Shown piece after piece: positions 1 through 6,748 of a DNA stretch of 7,364 bases. The position numbers and the translations under genes are program-made. The notes beneath the pieces were generated by a model. The model saw only the letters and a program-made list of their open reading frames with translations. It made no database searches and was not told where the DNA came from. Numbering within the stretch: position 1 is the first letter of the stretch; every line of letters begins with the position of its first letter. The stretch is from CAZAPZ01 sp964487285 (GTDB lineage: Bacteria; Campylobacterota_A; Desulfurellia; JAADFJ01), in contig CAZAPZ010000081.1 of NCBI GenBank assembly GCA_964487285.1, positions 1 through 7,364 of the forward strand, given 5' to 3'.

Positions 1-1122
1 ATCGTCGCAGGCGTTCACAATCTTGCGATTATAATCCAGCACACCATCAACCACATGACCGAGCCTCTCAAAAATTTCGCCGGCGGAACAAATGATAGGC
101 TCACCCCCGACATTGGCACTTGTTGCAACAAGAGGCCTGCTTATATGATCGAAAATCAGATAATGCAACGGAGTATATGGCAGAAAAGCACCGATACGAT
201 CAATGTCGGGAGCAACAATTTCAGGAATCTGCTGCGATTCTTTTGTTTCGTCAAAACAACGTTTATAAACCAAGGCAATCGGCCGCTCTTTTGACAAAAT
301 CAGATTTATATCATACAGATCCAACTTAGCAGCCTTGCCGATTGATTCTAAATTAGGAAACATAACCGCAAACGGCTTTTTCGGCCTGTTTTTCCGCTTT
401 CTTAAGCGTTTAACCGCTTCAGCATTAGTTGCATCACACATAAGATGAAAACCGCCTAATCCTTTTACCGCAACAATTTTGCCTTTTTTCAGAAGAACCG
501 CCGTCAGATTGACGGCATCAATTTGCGTTGCCGATACTGCCTGATTATTATCCAAAAATGATAATATCGGTCCGCAGTCAAAACAGCTTATCGGCTGAGC
601 ATGATAACGTCTCTTGATAGGAGTGTCATACTCTTTTTTACATTCAGGACATATTTTAAAGAGATTCATTGATGTGTTAGGTCTATCATACGGCAAGGTT
701 TCTATAATGGTATAGCGGGGACCGCAATTTGTGCAGTTGATAAAAAAATAGTTATAACGTCGATCTTTCGGGTCTCTCATCTCTTTCAGGCAGCGGCTGC
801 ATACGGCAATATCAGGAGAGATTACAGCCGTTTTCGGAGCATGGCTATCAGAATCGACAATAAAAAACCCGGACCTGTCAAGAGCATTATCAAATCTTGT
901 TTCTATGGAATCAATTCTTGCCAGCGGCGGCTTTTTTCCCTGCAGATCAGCCATAAAATTTTCAAACAGATCCTTTCTTATATCAATATCTATCAAAACT
1001 CCATCTGAACGATTTTGCACGACTCCTTTGGCATTGTAGCGGCTTGCCAATCGATAGACAAAAGGCCGAAAACCGACTCCCTGCACAATACCGCAAACTT
1101 TTAATACGGCTCTCATTTTCAT
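1..1122 (-). CDS. hypF: Carbamoyltransferase HypF, N-terminal half (runs off the left edge)
   Basis: HypF uses carbamoyl phosphate and ATP to make the thiocarbamate on HypE that becomes the CN ligands of the [NiFe] active-site Fe; it acts in the cytoplasm. The visible 374 residues are about half of a usual ~750-residue HypF and show its domains in order. An acylphosphatase domain has GIVQGVGFRPFVYRLA near residues 11-26 (Arg19) and Asn37. Two zinc fingers follow, each CxxC-x18-CxxC: C108/C111/C130/C133 and C158/C161/C180/C183. A YrdC-like domain starts near 200, with KGLGGFHLMCDATN, RKRKNRPKKPFAVM, YTPLHYLIF and VATSANVGGEPI. The frame is open to base 1, ending in ...NACDD, just where family members continue as DDSV. 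The start is uncertain: ATG codons at 1131, 1122 and 1116 are all in frame and none has a good Shine-Dalgarno (a GAGG at 1156-1153 is too far). It lies about 60 bp behind the protease gene, so it is probably co-transcribed. Confidence 0.96.
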   Translation of the reverse strand, partial: MKMRAVLKVCGIVQGVGFRPFVYRLASRYNAKGVVQNRSDGVLIDIDIRKDLFENFMADLQGKKPPLARIDSIETRFDNALDRSGFFIVDSDSHAPKTAVISPDIAVCSRCLKEMRDPKDRRYNYFFINCTNCGPRYTIIETLPYDRPNTSMNLFKICPECKKEYDTPIKRRYHAQPISCFDCGPILSFLDNNQAVSATQIDAVNLTAVLLKKGKIVAVKGLGGFHLMCDATNAEAVKRLRKRKNRPKKPFAVMFPNLESIGKAAKLDLYDINLILSKERPIALVYKRCFDETKESQQIPEIVAPDIDRIGAFLPYTPLHYLIFDHISRPLVATSANVGGEPIICSAGEIFERLGHVVDGVLDYNRKIVNACDD

Positions 1123-1184
1123 TTGGATCATATCAGTATAACTACTTTGCTGCCTCAAAGGTGTTGATGAATAACGGTCTGTTT

Positions 1185-1760
1185 TCAAATCAATTGTTCT
1201 GAAATTTCCCCGCGGGTTACCAGTCGTTGCGCATGCGGCAAATTGTATGATCGAATGATCGCACCTAATGATTTTTTGTTTCTCTTGTGCCTTGCTTTAA
1301 AATCTGCCTTTTTTAGTTCATTAATAGCTGTTCCGACAAATGCATCAAAATGACTTTTGAGTTTATCGGTTAAGTCGATTCCTACACTTTTTGTATCTTC
1401 AGGCACAATGCCTATTATATTAACTTCAGCCATTGTTTCTGTCAGCGAACAAATCTCAAGCATTTCAACTACCTCTACTTCATGAGCTGTACGACGATAA
1501 TGACCCATTCCCATTAACGCTTTTGACGGCATACTGTAAATACTGCCCGGTTCATCATCGGCGGAAATGGTATCGAGAATAAACACCTTGCTGTAGCTCT
1601 GAAAATAATTAATAAGCTTGTAGCCGATTGTTCCCCCATCTATAACATCAATAGACGGGGAGAATAAAAAGTTCTCAGCAATATATTTCGCGGCATAAAC
1701 ACCCACACCTTCATCTTTCAACAAAATATTGCCTACTCCTATAAGTATTGCCTCAGGCAT
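1185..1760 (-). CDS. hyaP: [NiFe] hydrogenase maturation endopeptidase (HyaD/HybD/HupD family)
   Basis: This cytoplasmic protease removes the C-terminal peptide of the large subunit after Ni insertion, locking the active site. Numbered from the ATG at 1760 it has 191 residues. The family hallmarks are GVGNILLKDEGVGV with Glu17, DGGTIG at 41-46, Asp63 in FILDTIS and His93 in TAHEVEV. Glu17, Asp63 and His93 match the Ni-sensing Glu16, Asp62 and His93 of E. coli HybD. The tail is about 25-30 residues longer than in HybD and carries a basic stretch (KARHKRNKKS). Start choice: the frame opens further to a TTG at 1781 (7 extra residues, 29-bp overlap), but the ATG places the first beta strand and Glu as in HybD and overlaps the cytochrome stop by 8 bp (ATGCCTGA), which suggests coupled translation. 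No clear Shine-Dalgarno precedes either start. The partner is presumably the large subunit encoded two genes upstream. The symbol follows the Geobacter hyaSLBP order and is an inference. Confidence 0.93.
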   Translation of the reverse strand: MPEAILIGVGNILLKDEGVGVYAAKYIAENFLFSPSIDVIDGGTIGYKLINYFQSYSKVFILDTISADDEPGSIYSMPSKALMGMGHYRRTAHEVEVVEMLEICSLTETMAEVNIIGIVPEDTKSVGIDLTDKLKSHFDAFVGTAINELKKADFKARHKRNKKSLGAIIRSYNLPHAQRLVTRGEISEQLI

Positions 1761-2466
1761 CACTGCTATCTGTTTTGGCAAATTTTGAACCGCCGAATGA
1801 GATTGCTATGTCTCCTTCCTGCCAAAAGATAGTACGCCACACCTGATAATAGATATGAAATAATACCCAGGCAATAATCCACCACATTCCGATATGATGT
1901 GCAATCCTAACACCCATATTGCCGCCAAAGACATACAATGTCCAGTCTGTTGCCATGTGCAGCAGCGACGGCCACCATCCTCCTACCGAACTTATGCCGG
2001 ATTCAAGACCCTGAACATAAAGCTGAAATCCGCTAAAAAGCATAAACAGCAGCAGCAAATGCAGTATAGTAAAATAAACCGTGTTAAAGCTGTCGGCATG
2101 ACTTGAATCAAATCTTTTGCGTCTGTTAAAAGTGACAAGATTCAAAAATACTTCGACAAATTCCTTGATATTGGCGCGATTAGGAATCAATTTTTTGTAA
2201 GGTTTATCAAATTTACTGAAAAAGTAAAGATATGCTATTATAATAAATGTTACATCAAGCAGTATCGCACCTATAAAATGAGCCCATCTGTTCCACGCCA
2301 TTACATATTTATGAGCTGCCGAAACCGCGATAAATGTTTGATAATATGGGTGAGCTATATAGAGTCCGGTAATTACTGCAACAACAATGGCAAAAAAGTT
2401 TACCCAATGAATAAGGCGCATTGCCACTGTCATCCTTTTAACCTTTTTATATGTTGATTTTATCAT
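1753..2466 (-). CDS. hyaB: Hydrogenase b-type cytochrome subunit (HyaC/HupC-like, membrane)
   Basis: This integral membrane di-haem cytochrome b anchors the hydrogenase and carries electrons from its FeS chain to the quinone pool. It is 237 residues, normal for the family. Four hydrophobic segments are visible, at roughly 17-37, 64-84, 131-150 and 187-210. Candidate haem-ligand histidines are H20 in MRLIHW, H63 in RWAHFIGA, H190/H191 in IAHHIGMWW and H204 in VLFHIYYQVW. These match the RxxHW start and the HxxxMW...H..Y end of HyaC-type proteins. A GGAG at 2475-2472, five bases before the ATG, supports the start at 2466; an alternative ATG at 2471 stops after two codons. The gene begins 9 bp after the large-subunit stop and overlaps the protease. 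The C-terminal end (ISFGGSKF) differs from the enterobacterial tail. No separate periplasmic ferredoxin subunit (HybA-like) lies between it and the catalytic subunits, so direct transfer from small subunit to cytochrome b is inferred. The hyaB symbol here means the Geobacter cytochrome, not E. coli HyaB. Confidence 0.92.
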   Translation of the reverse strand: MIKSTYKKVKRMTVAMRLIHWVNFFAIVVAVITGLYIAHPYYQTFIAVSAAHKYVMAWNRWAHFIGAILLDVTFIIIAYLYFFSKFDKPYKKLIPNRANIKEFVEVFLNLVTFNRRKRFDSSHADSFNTVYFTILHLLLLFMLFSGFQLYVQGLESGISSVGGWWPSLLHMATDWTLYVFGGNMGVRIAHHIGMWWIIAWVLFHIYYQVWRTIFWQEGDIAISFGGSKFAKTDSSDA

Positions 2467-2475
2467 ATCATCTCC

Positions 2476-4206
2476 TCACACCGTACAGGCAGTGTTAACT
2501 TTATAGCTCCCCAACTCTTTTCCATTGGTATCTATAAGATGAACGGCGCAGGCAAGGCATGGATCAAAGCTATGAATAGTGCGAAGAATCTCAAGTGGTT
2601 GGTTTGGATCGGCAACTTTAATACCTATAAGCGCAGATTCGTATGCCCCTTTTCTCCCTTTGTAATCTCTCGGAGCCGCATTCCATGTTGTAGGAACAAC
2701 CATCTGATAATTTTCAACCTTCCCGTCTTTTATCTTTACCCAGTGTCCTAAAGCACCGCGAGGCGCTTCTTCAAGCCCATATCCTACGGCGTCCTTACTT
2801 GCACTGGCAAAGTCAAACTTAGTCCATGTGCTCAAATCCCCCGAAGCCGTATTTGCAGCAAGCTGATTAACCCATTCAAACATTACATCGGCAACAATTT
2901 CCGTTTCAATTGCCCTTGCAGCTACCCGCCCAAGCGAACTAAAGAGTACCTTAGCCGGAAGTCCTGATCTTTTAAGGAAATTATTTACATATTTAACAAT
3001 ACGCTTGTCTTTCTTGGCATATCCTACTACCAAGCGTGCCAGCGGTCCTACTTCGACCCGGTCGTCACCATATATCGGCGACTTAATCCAGCTGTATTTT
3101 CCTTTTGTTTTCAGATACGCAACACCGTCACTCTTTTTTTCAAGTCCGGTATAATCAGGTATGGTTACGCCTTCAAACGGATGCAGCCGTTTATCTCCCT
3201 TATACCAGGAATGTGTTACATCTTCAGTTATCTTTTTTTGGTCAAGATCATATGTTTTTGTTAAATCACCGTTTAAAACTATTCCGCTCGGGAAAAGCAG
3301 TTTGGAATGATAAAATCCGGTATCATCTAAGCGGAAACTTCCGTAAACCATATAGTTTTTTAGACCTGCTCCTGTTCCGTTTAAGCCTTCATCAGCATAC
3401 ATTGTTCCTGCCATGTAAATATCAGGGAGGTAGGCATTTTTGATAAATTTTCTAACATTCCTCAACAAACTCTTGAACAGAGCGATTCTTGCCGGATTTT
3501 CTATATCTTGAACGCATGTTACTCCTCCAACCACGATTGATTGCGGATGAGGATTCTTTCCGCCGAATATTGCCATCATTTTTGCTGCATCTCTCTGAAG
3601 ATCAAGCACATCAAAATAGTGAGACAGGGCAATAAGATTTTGTTCGGGAGTCAATTTATAATCCTTATTTCCCCAGTATCCATTGGCAAGTATTCCAAGG
3701 CGACCTTGTTTTGCAAATTTAGTCAACCGTTCCTGCAGTTTTTTGTAAACTAATTCACCGGTATTCCATGTGCCTGTTCCTGCAACTTCTGCCCATTTGT
3801 TCGCTTCCTGAGCTGCTTTCTTTGGGTCTCCTTTCAATGCGCTTATAGCATCCACCCAATCCAAGCCGGCTAAATTATAAAAATGAACCGGATGATCATG
3901 GACGGTCAGTGCTCCCTGTATGAGATTGCGCACCAATCTTGCATTTTTTGGAATATTAATGTCAAAGGCATTTTCCATAGCCTCAATACTTCTAAGATAA
4001 TGCGTGCCGGTGCATACGCCGCAGACACGCATTGCCAAAAGACCGCAGTCACGCGGATCACGTCCCTGCAGTATTGTTTCGATTCCACGAAACATTGTGG
4101 ATGAGCTGTATGCATCGACAATAGTATTGTTATCATCTATAATGGCTTCTATACGCAGATGCCCTTCAATTCTTGTAATTGGGTCTATAACTATATGCTT
4201 ACTCAT
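2476..4206 (-). CDS. hyaL: [NiFe] hydrogenase large (catalytic) subunit, group 1
   Basis: This catalytic subunit binds the Ni-Fe(CN)2CO centre and splits H2 to protons and electrons on the periplasmic side. It is 576 residues, typical for group 1. Both Ni-binding motifs are present: N-terminal RVCGVCTGTH with C62 and C65, and C-terminal DPCLACAVH with C550 and C553. Also seen are RIEGHLR with Glu14, FRGIE followed by GRDPRD, and DHPVHFYNLAGLDWVD. All four Ni ligands are cysteine, so it is not a NiFeSe enzyme. The 20 residues after His556 (LIDTNG...TACTV) are the expected peptide removed by the maturation protease encoded downstream. It has no signal peptide and must be exported with the Tat-tagged small subunit. 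The ATG at 4206 follows a GAGAGGG Shine-Dalgarno and overlaps the small-subunit stop by 8 bp (ATGAGTAA). The cytochrome gene follows 9 bp later. Assignment to group 1 is firm. Subgroup 1f rests on gene order and small-subunit traits and is tentative. Confidence 0.98.
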   Translation of the reverse strand: MSKHIVIDPITRIEGHLRIEAIIDDNNTIVDAYSSSTMFRGIETILQGRDPRDCGLLAMRVCGVCTGTHYLRSIEAMENAFDINIPKNARLVRNLIQGALTVHDHPVHFYNLAGLDWVDAISALKGDPKKAAQEANKWAEVAGTGTWNTGELVYKKLQERLTKFAKQGRLGILANGYWGNKDYKLTPEQNLIALSHYFDVLDLQRDAAKMMAIFGGKNPHPQSIVVGGVTCVQDIENPARIALFKSLLRNVRKFIKNAYLPDIYMAGTMYADEGLNGTGAGLKNYMVYGSFRLDDTGFYHSKLLFPSGIVLNGDLTKTYDLDQKKITEDVTHSWYKGDKRLHPFEGVTIPDYTGLEKKSDGVAYLKTKGKYSWIKSPIYGDDRVEVGPLARLVVGYAKKDKRIVKYVNNFLKRSGLPAKVLFSSLGRVAARAIETEIVADVMFEWVNQLAANTASGDLSTWTKFDFASASKDAVGYGLEEAPRGALGHWVKIKDGKVENYQMVVPTTWNAAPRDYKGRKGAYESALIGIKVADPNQPLEILRTIHSFDPCLACAVHLIDTNGKELGSYKVNTACTV

Positions 4207-5434
4207 CTTTATCCCTCTCTTTCTCTTCTTCTTTAGATTTAGATTTTTTACCTATTATCGCACTTACTGCTGCATGAGTAGCTATACCGACTCCGGCAAC
4301 ACCTAAGAGTCCCAAACCAAATTCATCAACCGAACTTTCAACTCCTCCGTCGGGTGCTTTGATATTGGCATCGGCTATAGGCCGCTCAAAGGCATATTTG
4401 TCCCAAAATTCAGGTTCGGAGCATCCGATACATCCATGTCCGGCACCAACAGGCCAGTTAACCGCCTCATTGTAGCGGACTATGGGACAATTGTTGAAGG
4501 TCATCGGTCCTTTGCAGCCCATTTTATAAAGACAGAAATTATTCTTTGCTCTGTTATCACCCCATTCTTCCACATATTCACCTGCATCAAAATGAGCTCG
4601 TCTCTCACAGTTATCGTGAATACGATACCCAAAAGCCCATTTAGGACGCAGCAGACTATCGAGTTTGGGAATTTGACCTTTTAGCACAACAAGCAAAATT
4701 GTACCTACTATATTTATAGGATTTGCCGGGCAGGCAGGAATATTAATTATCGGTTTTCCTTTAATTATATTCATAACTCCTTTGGCTCCGGTCGGATTTG
4801 GAGATGCAGCCGGCACACCTCCAAAGGTAGCGCAATTACCAACCGCTATGATTGCAGCGGCATTTTTAGATAACCTGGTTAGATACTCAAGGAATGTCTC
4901 ACCTGATGCACCGATTGTCCCGTAAATACCCTTTTCTGCAGTCGGTACAGAACCCTCAACAACTAGAATATATTTACCCTTGAAATGTTTTACCGCGTTA
5001 TTAAGCTGGGCTTCGGCTTGATAACCTGCAGGTGCCATCAATGTTTCCTGGTATTCAAGACTGATAATGTCAAGAAGAATCTCTTCTATCTTTGGACCGT
5101 CGCTTCTGATGAATGCTTCCGTATTTCCGGCGCAATCCTGAAATTCAACCCAGATAACAGGCAGTCTGTTCATCAGTTCTGCGGCTTTTGCCACTAAAGG
5201 CTCAAACATCGCCGGCAGCATCAGCATTGCGGTTGTGGCACTTGCCCACTTCAGAAAGGTACGCCTGCTTACACCGTTGATTTTCAACTCCTCTTTTAGA
5301 TCAATGTTTTTGACCGGCTTTGTCGCTTCCAGCTCGTCAAGCCGCTTTTTGCATTTTTTATAAAGTGCATCATAATACTCTTTTCCCCTGTTTGTATTTA
5401 TCGCCAAGTTTTTTGCAGTAAACAGTCCCTTCAT
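4199..5434 (-). CDS. hyaS: [NiFe] hydrogenase small subunit, Tat-exported, with atypical proximal cluster motif
   Basis: This FeS electron-transfer subunit passes electrons from the active site to the cytochrome b. It is 411 residues. An unusually long leading stretch (1-55) precedes the twin-arginine motif SRRTFLK (56-62), then comes a hydrophobic segment and likely cleavage near AKAA (82-85). Cluster ligands: proximal C101, C201 and C235, but the second Cys of the usual CxGCxE is Asn104 (CAGNTE); distal H273, C276, C301 and C307; medial C316, C335 and C338. The two extra cysteines of O2-tolerant enzymes are absent (G103 and G206 at those places). A C-terminal hydrophobic helix (about 372-394) should anchor the protein, followed by a highly charged tail rich in Lys and Glu. 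The ATG at 5434 has AGGGGG seven bases upstream (5447-5442). It overlaps the large-subunit gene by 8 bp. I recall similar long-leader small subunits in Geobacter-type Hya enzymes, but a search is needed to confirm this. Confidence 0.97.
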   Translation of the reverse strand: MKGLFTAKNLAINTNRGKEYYDALYKKCKKRLDELEATKPVKNIDLKEELKINGVSRRTFLKWASATTAMLMLPAMFEPLVAKAAELMNRLPVIWVEFQDCAGNTEAFIRSDGPKIEEILLDIISLEYQETLMAPAGYQAEAQLNNAVKHFKGKYILVVEGSVPTAEKGIYGTIGASGETFLEYLTRLSKNAAAIIAVGNCATFGGVPAASPNPTGAKGVMNIIKGKPIINIPACPANPINIVGTILLVVLKGQIPKLDSLLRPKWAFGYRIHDNCERRAHFDAGEYVEEWGDNRAKNNFCLYKMGCKGPMTFNNCPIVRYNEAVNWPVGAGHGCIGCSEPEFWDKYAFERPIADANIKAPDGGVESSVDEFGLGLLGVAGVGIATHAAVSAIIGKKSKSKEEEKERDKDE

Positions 5435-5507
5435 GGATTATCCCCCTATATTTCCTTAAATTAGTTAAATATAAACCAATAAACTGTCGCATCCTTATTG
5501 ATAATTC

Positions 5508-5533
5508 TTACATACCTCACCCTCCATAGGTAT
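5508..5533 (-). promoter_or_regulatory. Small hairpin with exposed Shine-Dalgarno in the permease/small-subunit gap
   Basis: In the 99-bp gap between permease and small subunit, the transcript contains ATACCT, a 10-base loop (ATGGAGGGTG) and AGGTAT, a perfect 6-bp inverted repeat (5533-5528 with 5517-5512). The loop carries GGAGG, and seven bases later comes an ATG directly followed by TAA (5513-5508), a start-stop pair. It is not followed by a T-run, so it is not a normal terminator. A role in translation control or mRNA processing between the permease and the structural genes is possible, but the stem is short and may be chance. Confidence 0.22.
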
Positions 5534-6556
5534 TTATTTAAAACTATTTTGCCTGACCAATACCTTCTTATAATAGAGAAATGCGCTGACCCAGCTTATA
5601 ATCATGATCAATACGATAAAAATCCCTAACACCTCAAAATTCAAACTATTCAGAAAATCAAAGAACGGTGTATGGATATTTACCTCCATAGACATTACCT
5701 GCATCCATTCGACCAGTCCCACTGCAAGGGCAATAAAAACACTGGTTCCGGTTATAATCACATTAAAGAACAGCTTTCTTGTTGCATCGATCATAGCCCA
5801 ATCGTATATCTTCATCATTACAAGACCATCAAGACCATCCATCAGACTCATACCTGCTGTAAACAAAAGAGGAAATATCAGAACACCCCATACCGGAAGC
5901 GCAGAACTTTTAGCTAAAGCCGCAGAGATACCGAGTATTGCAACCTCTGTTGCAGTATCAAAACCAAGACCAAATAGAAATCCGAGAGGGTACATCTTGT
6001 AACTTGTGTTAATATGCTTGTATGCAAATCTAAAGAATCTGCTTAAAAAACCACGCTTATTTAAAAGATTATCTAAAGTCTGATCGGTAAACTTTTTATG
6101 ATTTTCCGAATTCCTGTAAGATTTAAAAAGTTTATAAAGTTCTATCAGAATGATAAAATTTATAACACCTATCAAAGTTAAAAAACTTGCAGACACAACT
6201 GTTCCAAATGCACCTCCTATATTTTTAAGAAACTGCATATGCGGTAAAATTGTTCTTGTTGATAGAACAACAGCGAGAGACAAAAGCAGGACAACGGTTG
6301 AATGACCAAGCGAAAAAAATAATCCGACTGTAACAGGTTTTTGATTATCCTGCCTCAGTTTTCTTGTTACATTATCTATTGCAGCTATATGATCTGCATC
6401 GAATGCATGCCTTAAACCAAAAAAATATGCCAATGCACCCAAGCCTAAAAGGGAAGGTTCAAATTTGGTAATAGTAAAAAACAATATCCATGTAATTATA
6501 TTGAATAATACAAGAAAACTTATCATTATTGATGATCTTTTCTTTAAGTCTAACAT
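5534..6556 (-). CDS. HoxN/HupN/NixA-family nickel (cobalt) permease
   Basis: This high-affinity transition-metal permease of the inner membrane (NiCoT family) should import Ni2+ for the hydrogenase. Its 340 residues are typical and form several hydrophobic helices. Family signatures appear in order: RHAFDADHIAAIDN with the HX4DH motif (H50, D55, H56) in the second helix, FSLGHSTVV (81-89), LGFDTATE (197-204) and GMSLMDGLDG (235-244). In the last motif the family usually has DTxDG, so Gly241 replaces Thr. A hydrophilic loop (about 145-185) splits the two halves, as is normal. The ATG at 6556 is preceded by GGGAGGGGTGAT, a strong Shine-Dalgarno. It is the first gene after the promoter and leads the hydrogenase operon, so Ni rather than Co is the likely substrate. 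That is inference from context, since sequence alone does not separate the two. The family includes hoxN, hupN and nixA, and I do not assign one of these names. Confidence 0.95.
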   Translation of the reverse strand: MLDLKKRSSIMISFLVLFNIITWILFFTITKFEPSLLGLGALAYFFGLRHAFDADHIAAIDNVTRKLRQDNQKPVTVGLFFSLGHSTVVLLLSLAVVLSTRTILPHMQFLKNIGGAFGTVVSASFLTLIGVINFIILIELYKLFKSYRNSENHKKFTDQTLDNLLNKRGFLSRFFRFAYKHINTSYKMYPLGFLFGLGFDTATEVAILGISAALAKSSALPVWGVLIFPLLFTAGMSLMDGLDGLVMMKIYDWAMIDATRKLFFNVIITGTSVFIALAVGLVEWMQVMSMEVNIHTPFFDFLNSLNFEVLGIFIVLIMIISWVSAFLYYKKVLVRQNSFK

Positions 6557-6619
6557 CTTAAATCACCCCTCCCTCAAACGATTGTGGAAGATTTAGTCAA
6601 ACTATAGCATTGAAAATAA

Positions 6620-6648
6620 AGTGTAATCATTATATATAGAGATGTCAA
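6620..6648 (-). promoter_or_regulatory. Probable sigma70-type promoter of the hydrogenase operon
   Basis: On the minus strand TTGACA (6648-6643) is a perfect -35 hexamer. A 17-bp spacer (6642-6626) leads to TACACT (6625-6620), four of six matches to TATAAT including the key first T, second A and last T. Transcription would begin near 6613, leaving a leader of about 57 bases before the permease ATG. No GG-N10-GC sigma54 element was seen in this leader region. No regulator gene lies in the window, so control by metal or redox cannot be read from it. Confidence 0.55.
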
Positions 6649-6748
6649 TAGTACGAATTGCCTCATTTAAAAATCTATACGAAATATAATAGAATAAGGA
6701 AGCTCGATTATAACAGAAAGAGTAGATTTTTTGGCAGGAGGTAATCTT

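Noticed and set aside
55..329. Plus-strand reading frames of 69-79 codons near the left edge
   Set aside because: They lie antisense to the clearly conserved HypF YrdC-domain coding sequence, and their translations have no recognisable motif.
1758..1781. TTG at 1781 as the protease start
   Set aside because: No ribosome site, and it adds seven residues before the conserved first strand; the ATG at 1760 gives the HybD-like spacing to the Ni-sensing residues.
3105..4306. Several plus-strand frames (up to 112 codons) and a minus-strand 76-codon frame across the large-subunit gene
   Set aside because: They are shadows of the large- and small-subunit genes in other frames, with no ribosome sites or family motifs.
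5123..5134. O2-tolerant [4Fe-3S] proximal cluster as the explanation of the unusual motif
   Set aside because: That cluster needs extra cysteines; this protein has Gly at both of those places and loses a Cys instead.
5461..5520. A 19-residue frame starting with GTG, filling the gap between permease and small subunit
   Set aside because: The GGAGG directly abuts the GTG, too close for initiation, and the peptide has no recognisable character.
5604..6002. A 132-codon plus-strand frame opposite the permease
   Set aside because: It is antisense to an intact NiCoT gene with all signatures; the frame is open as a by-product of its codon use.
6659..6690. TTGCCT and TATAAT upstream of the transposase as its promoter
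   Set aside because: The spacing of about 20 bp is outside the normal range and the -35 match is weak, so it was left out although TATAAT itself is perfect.
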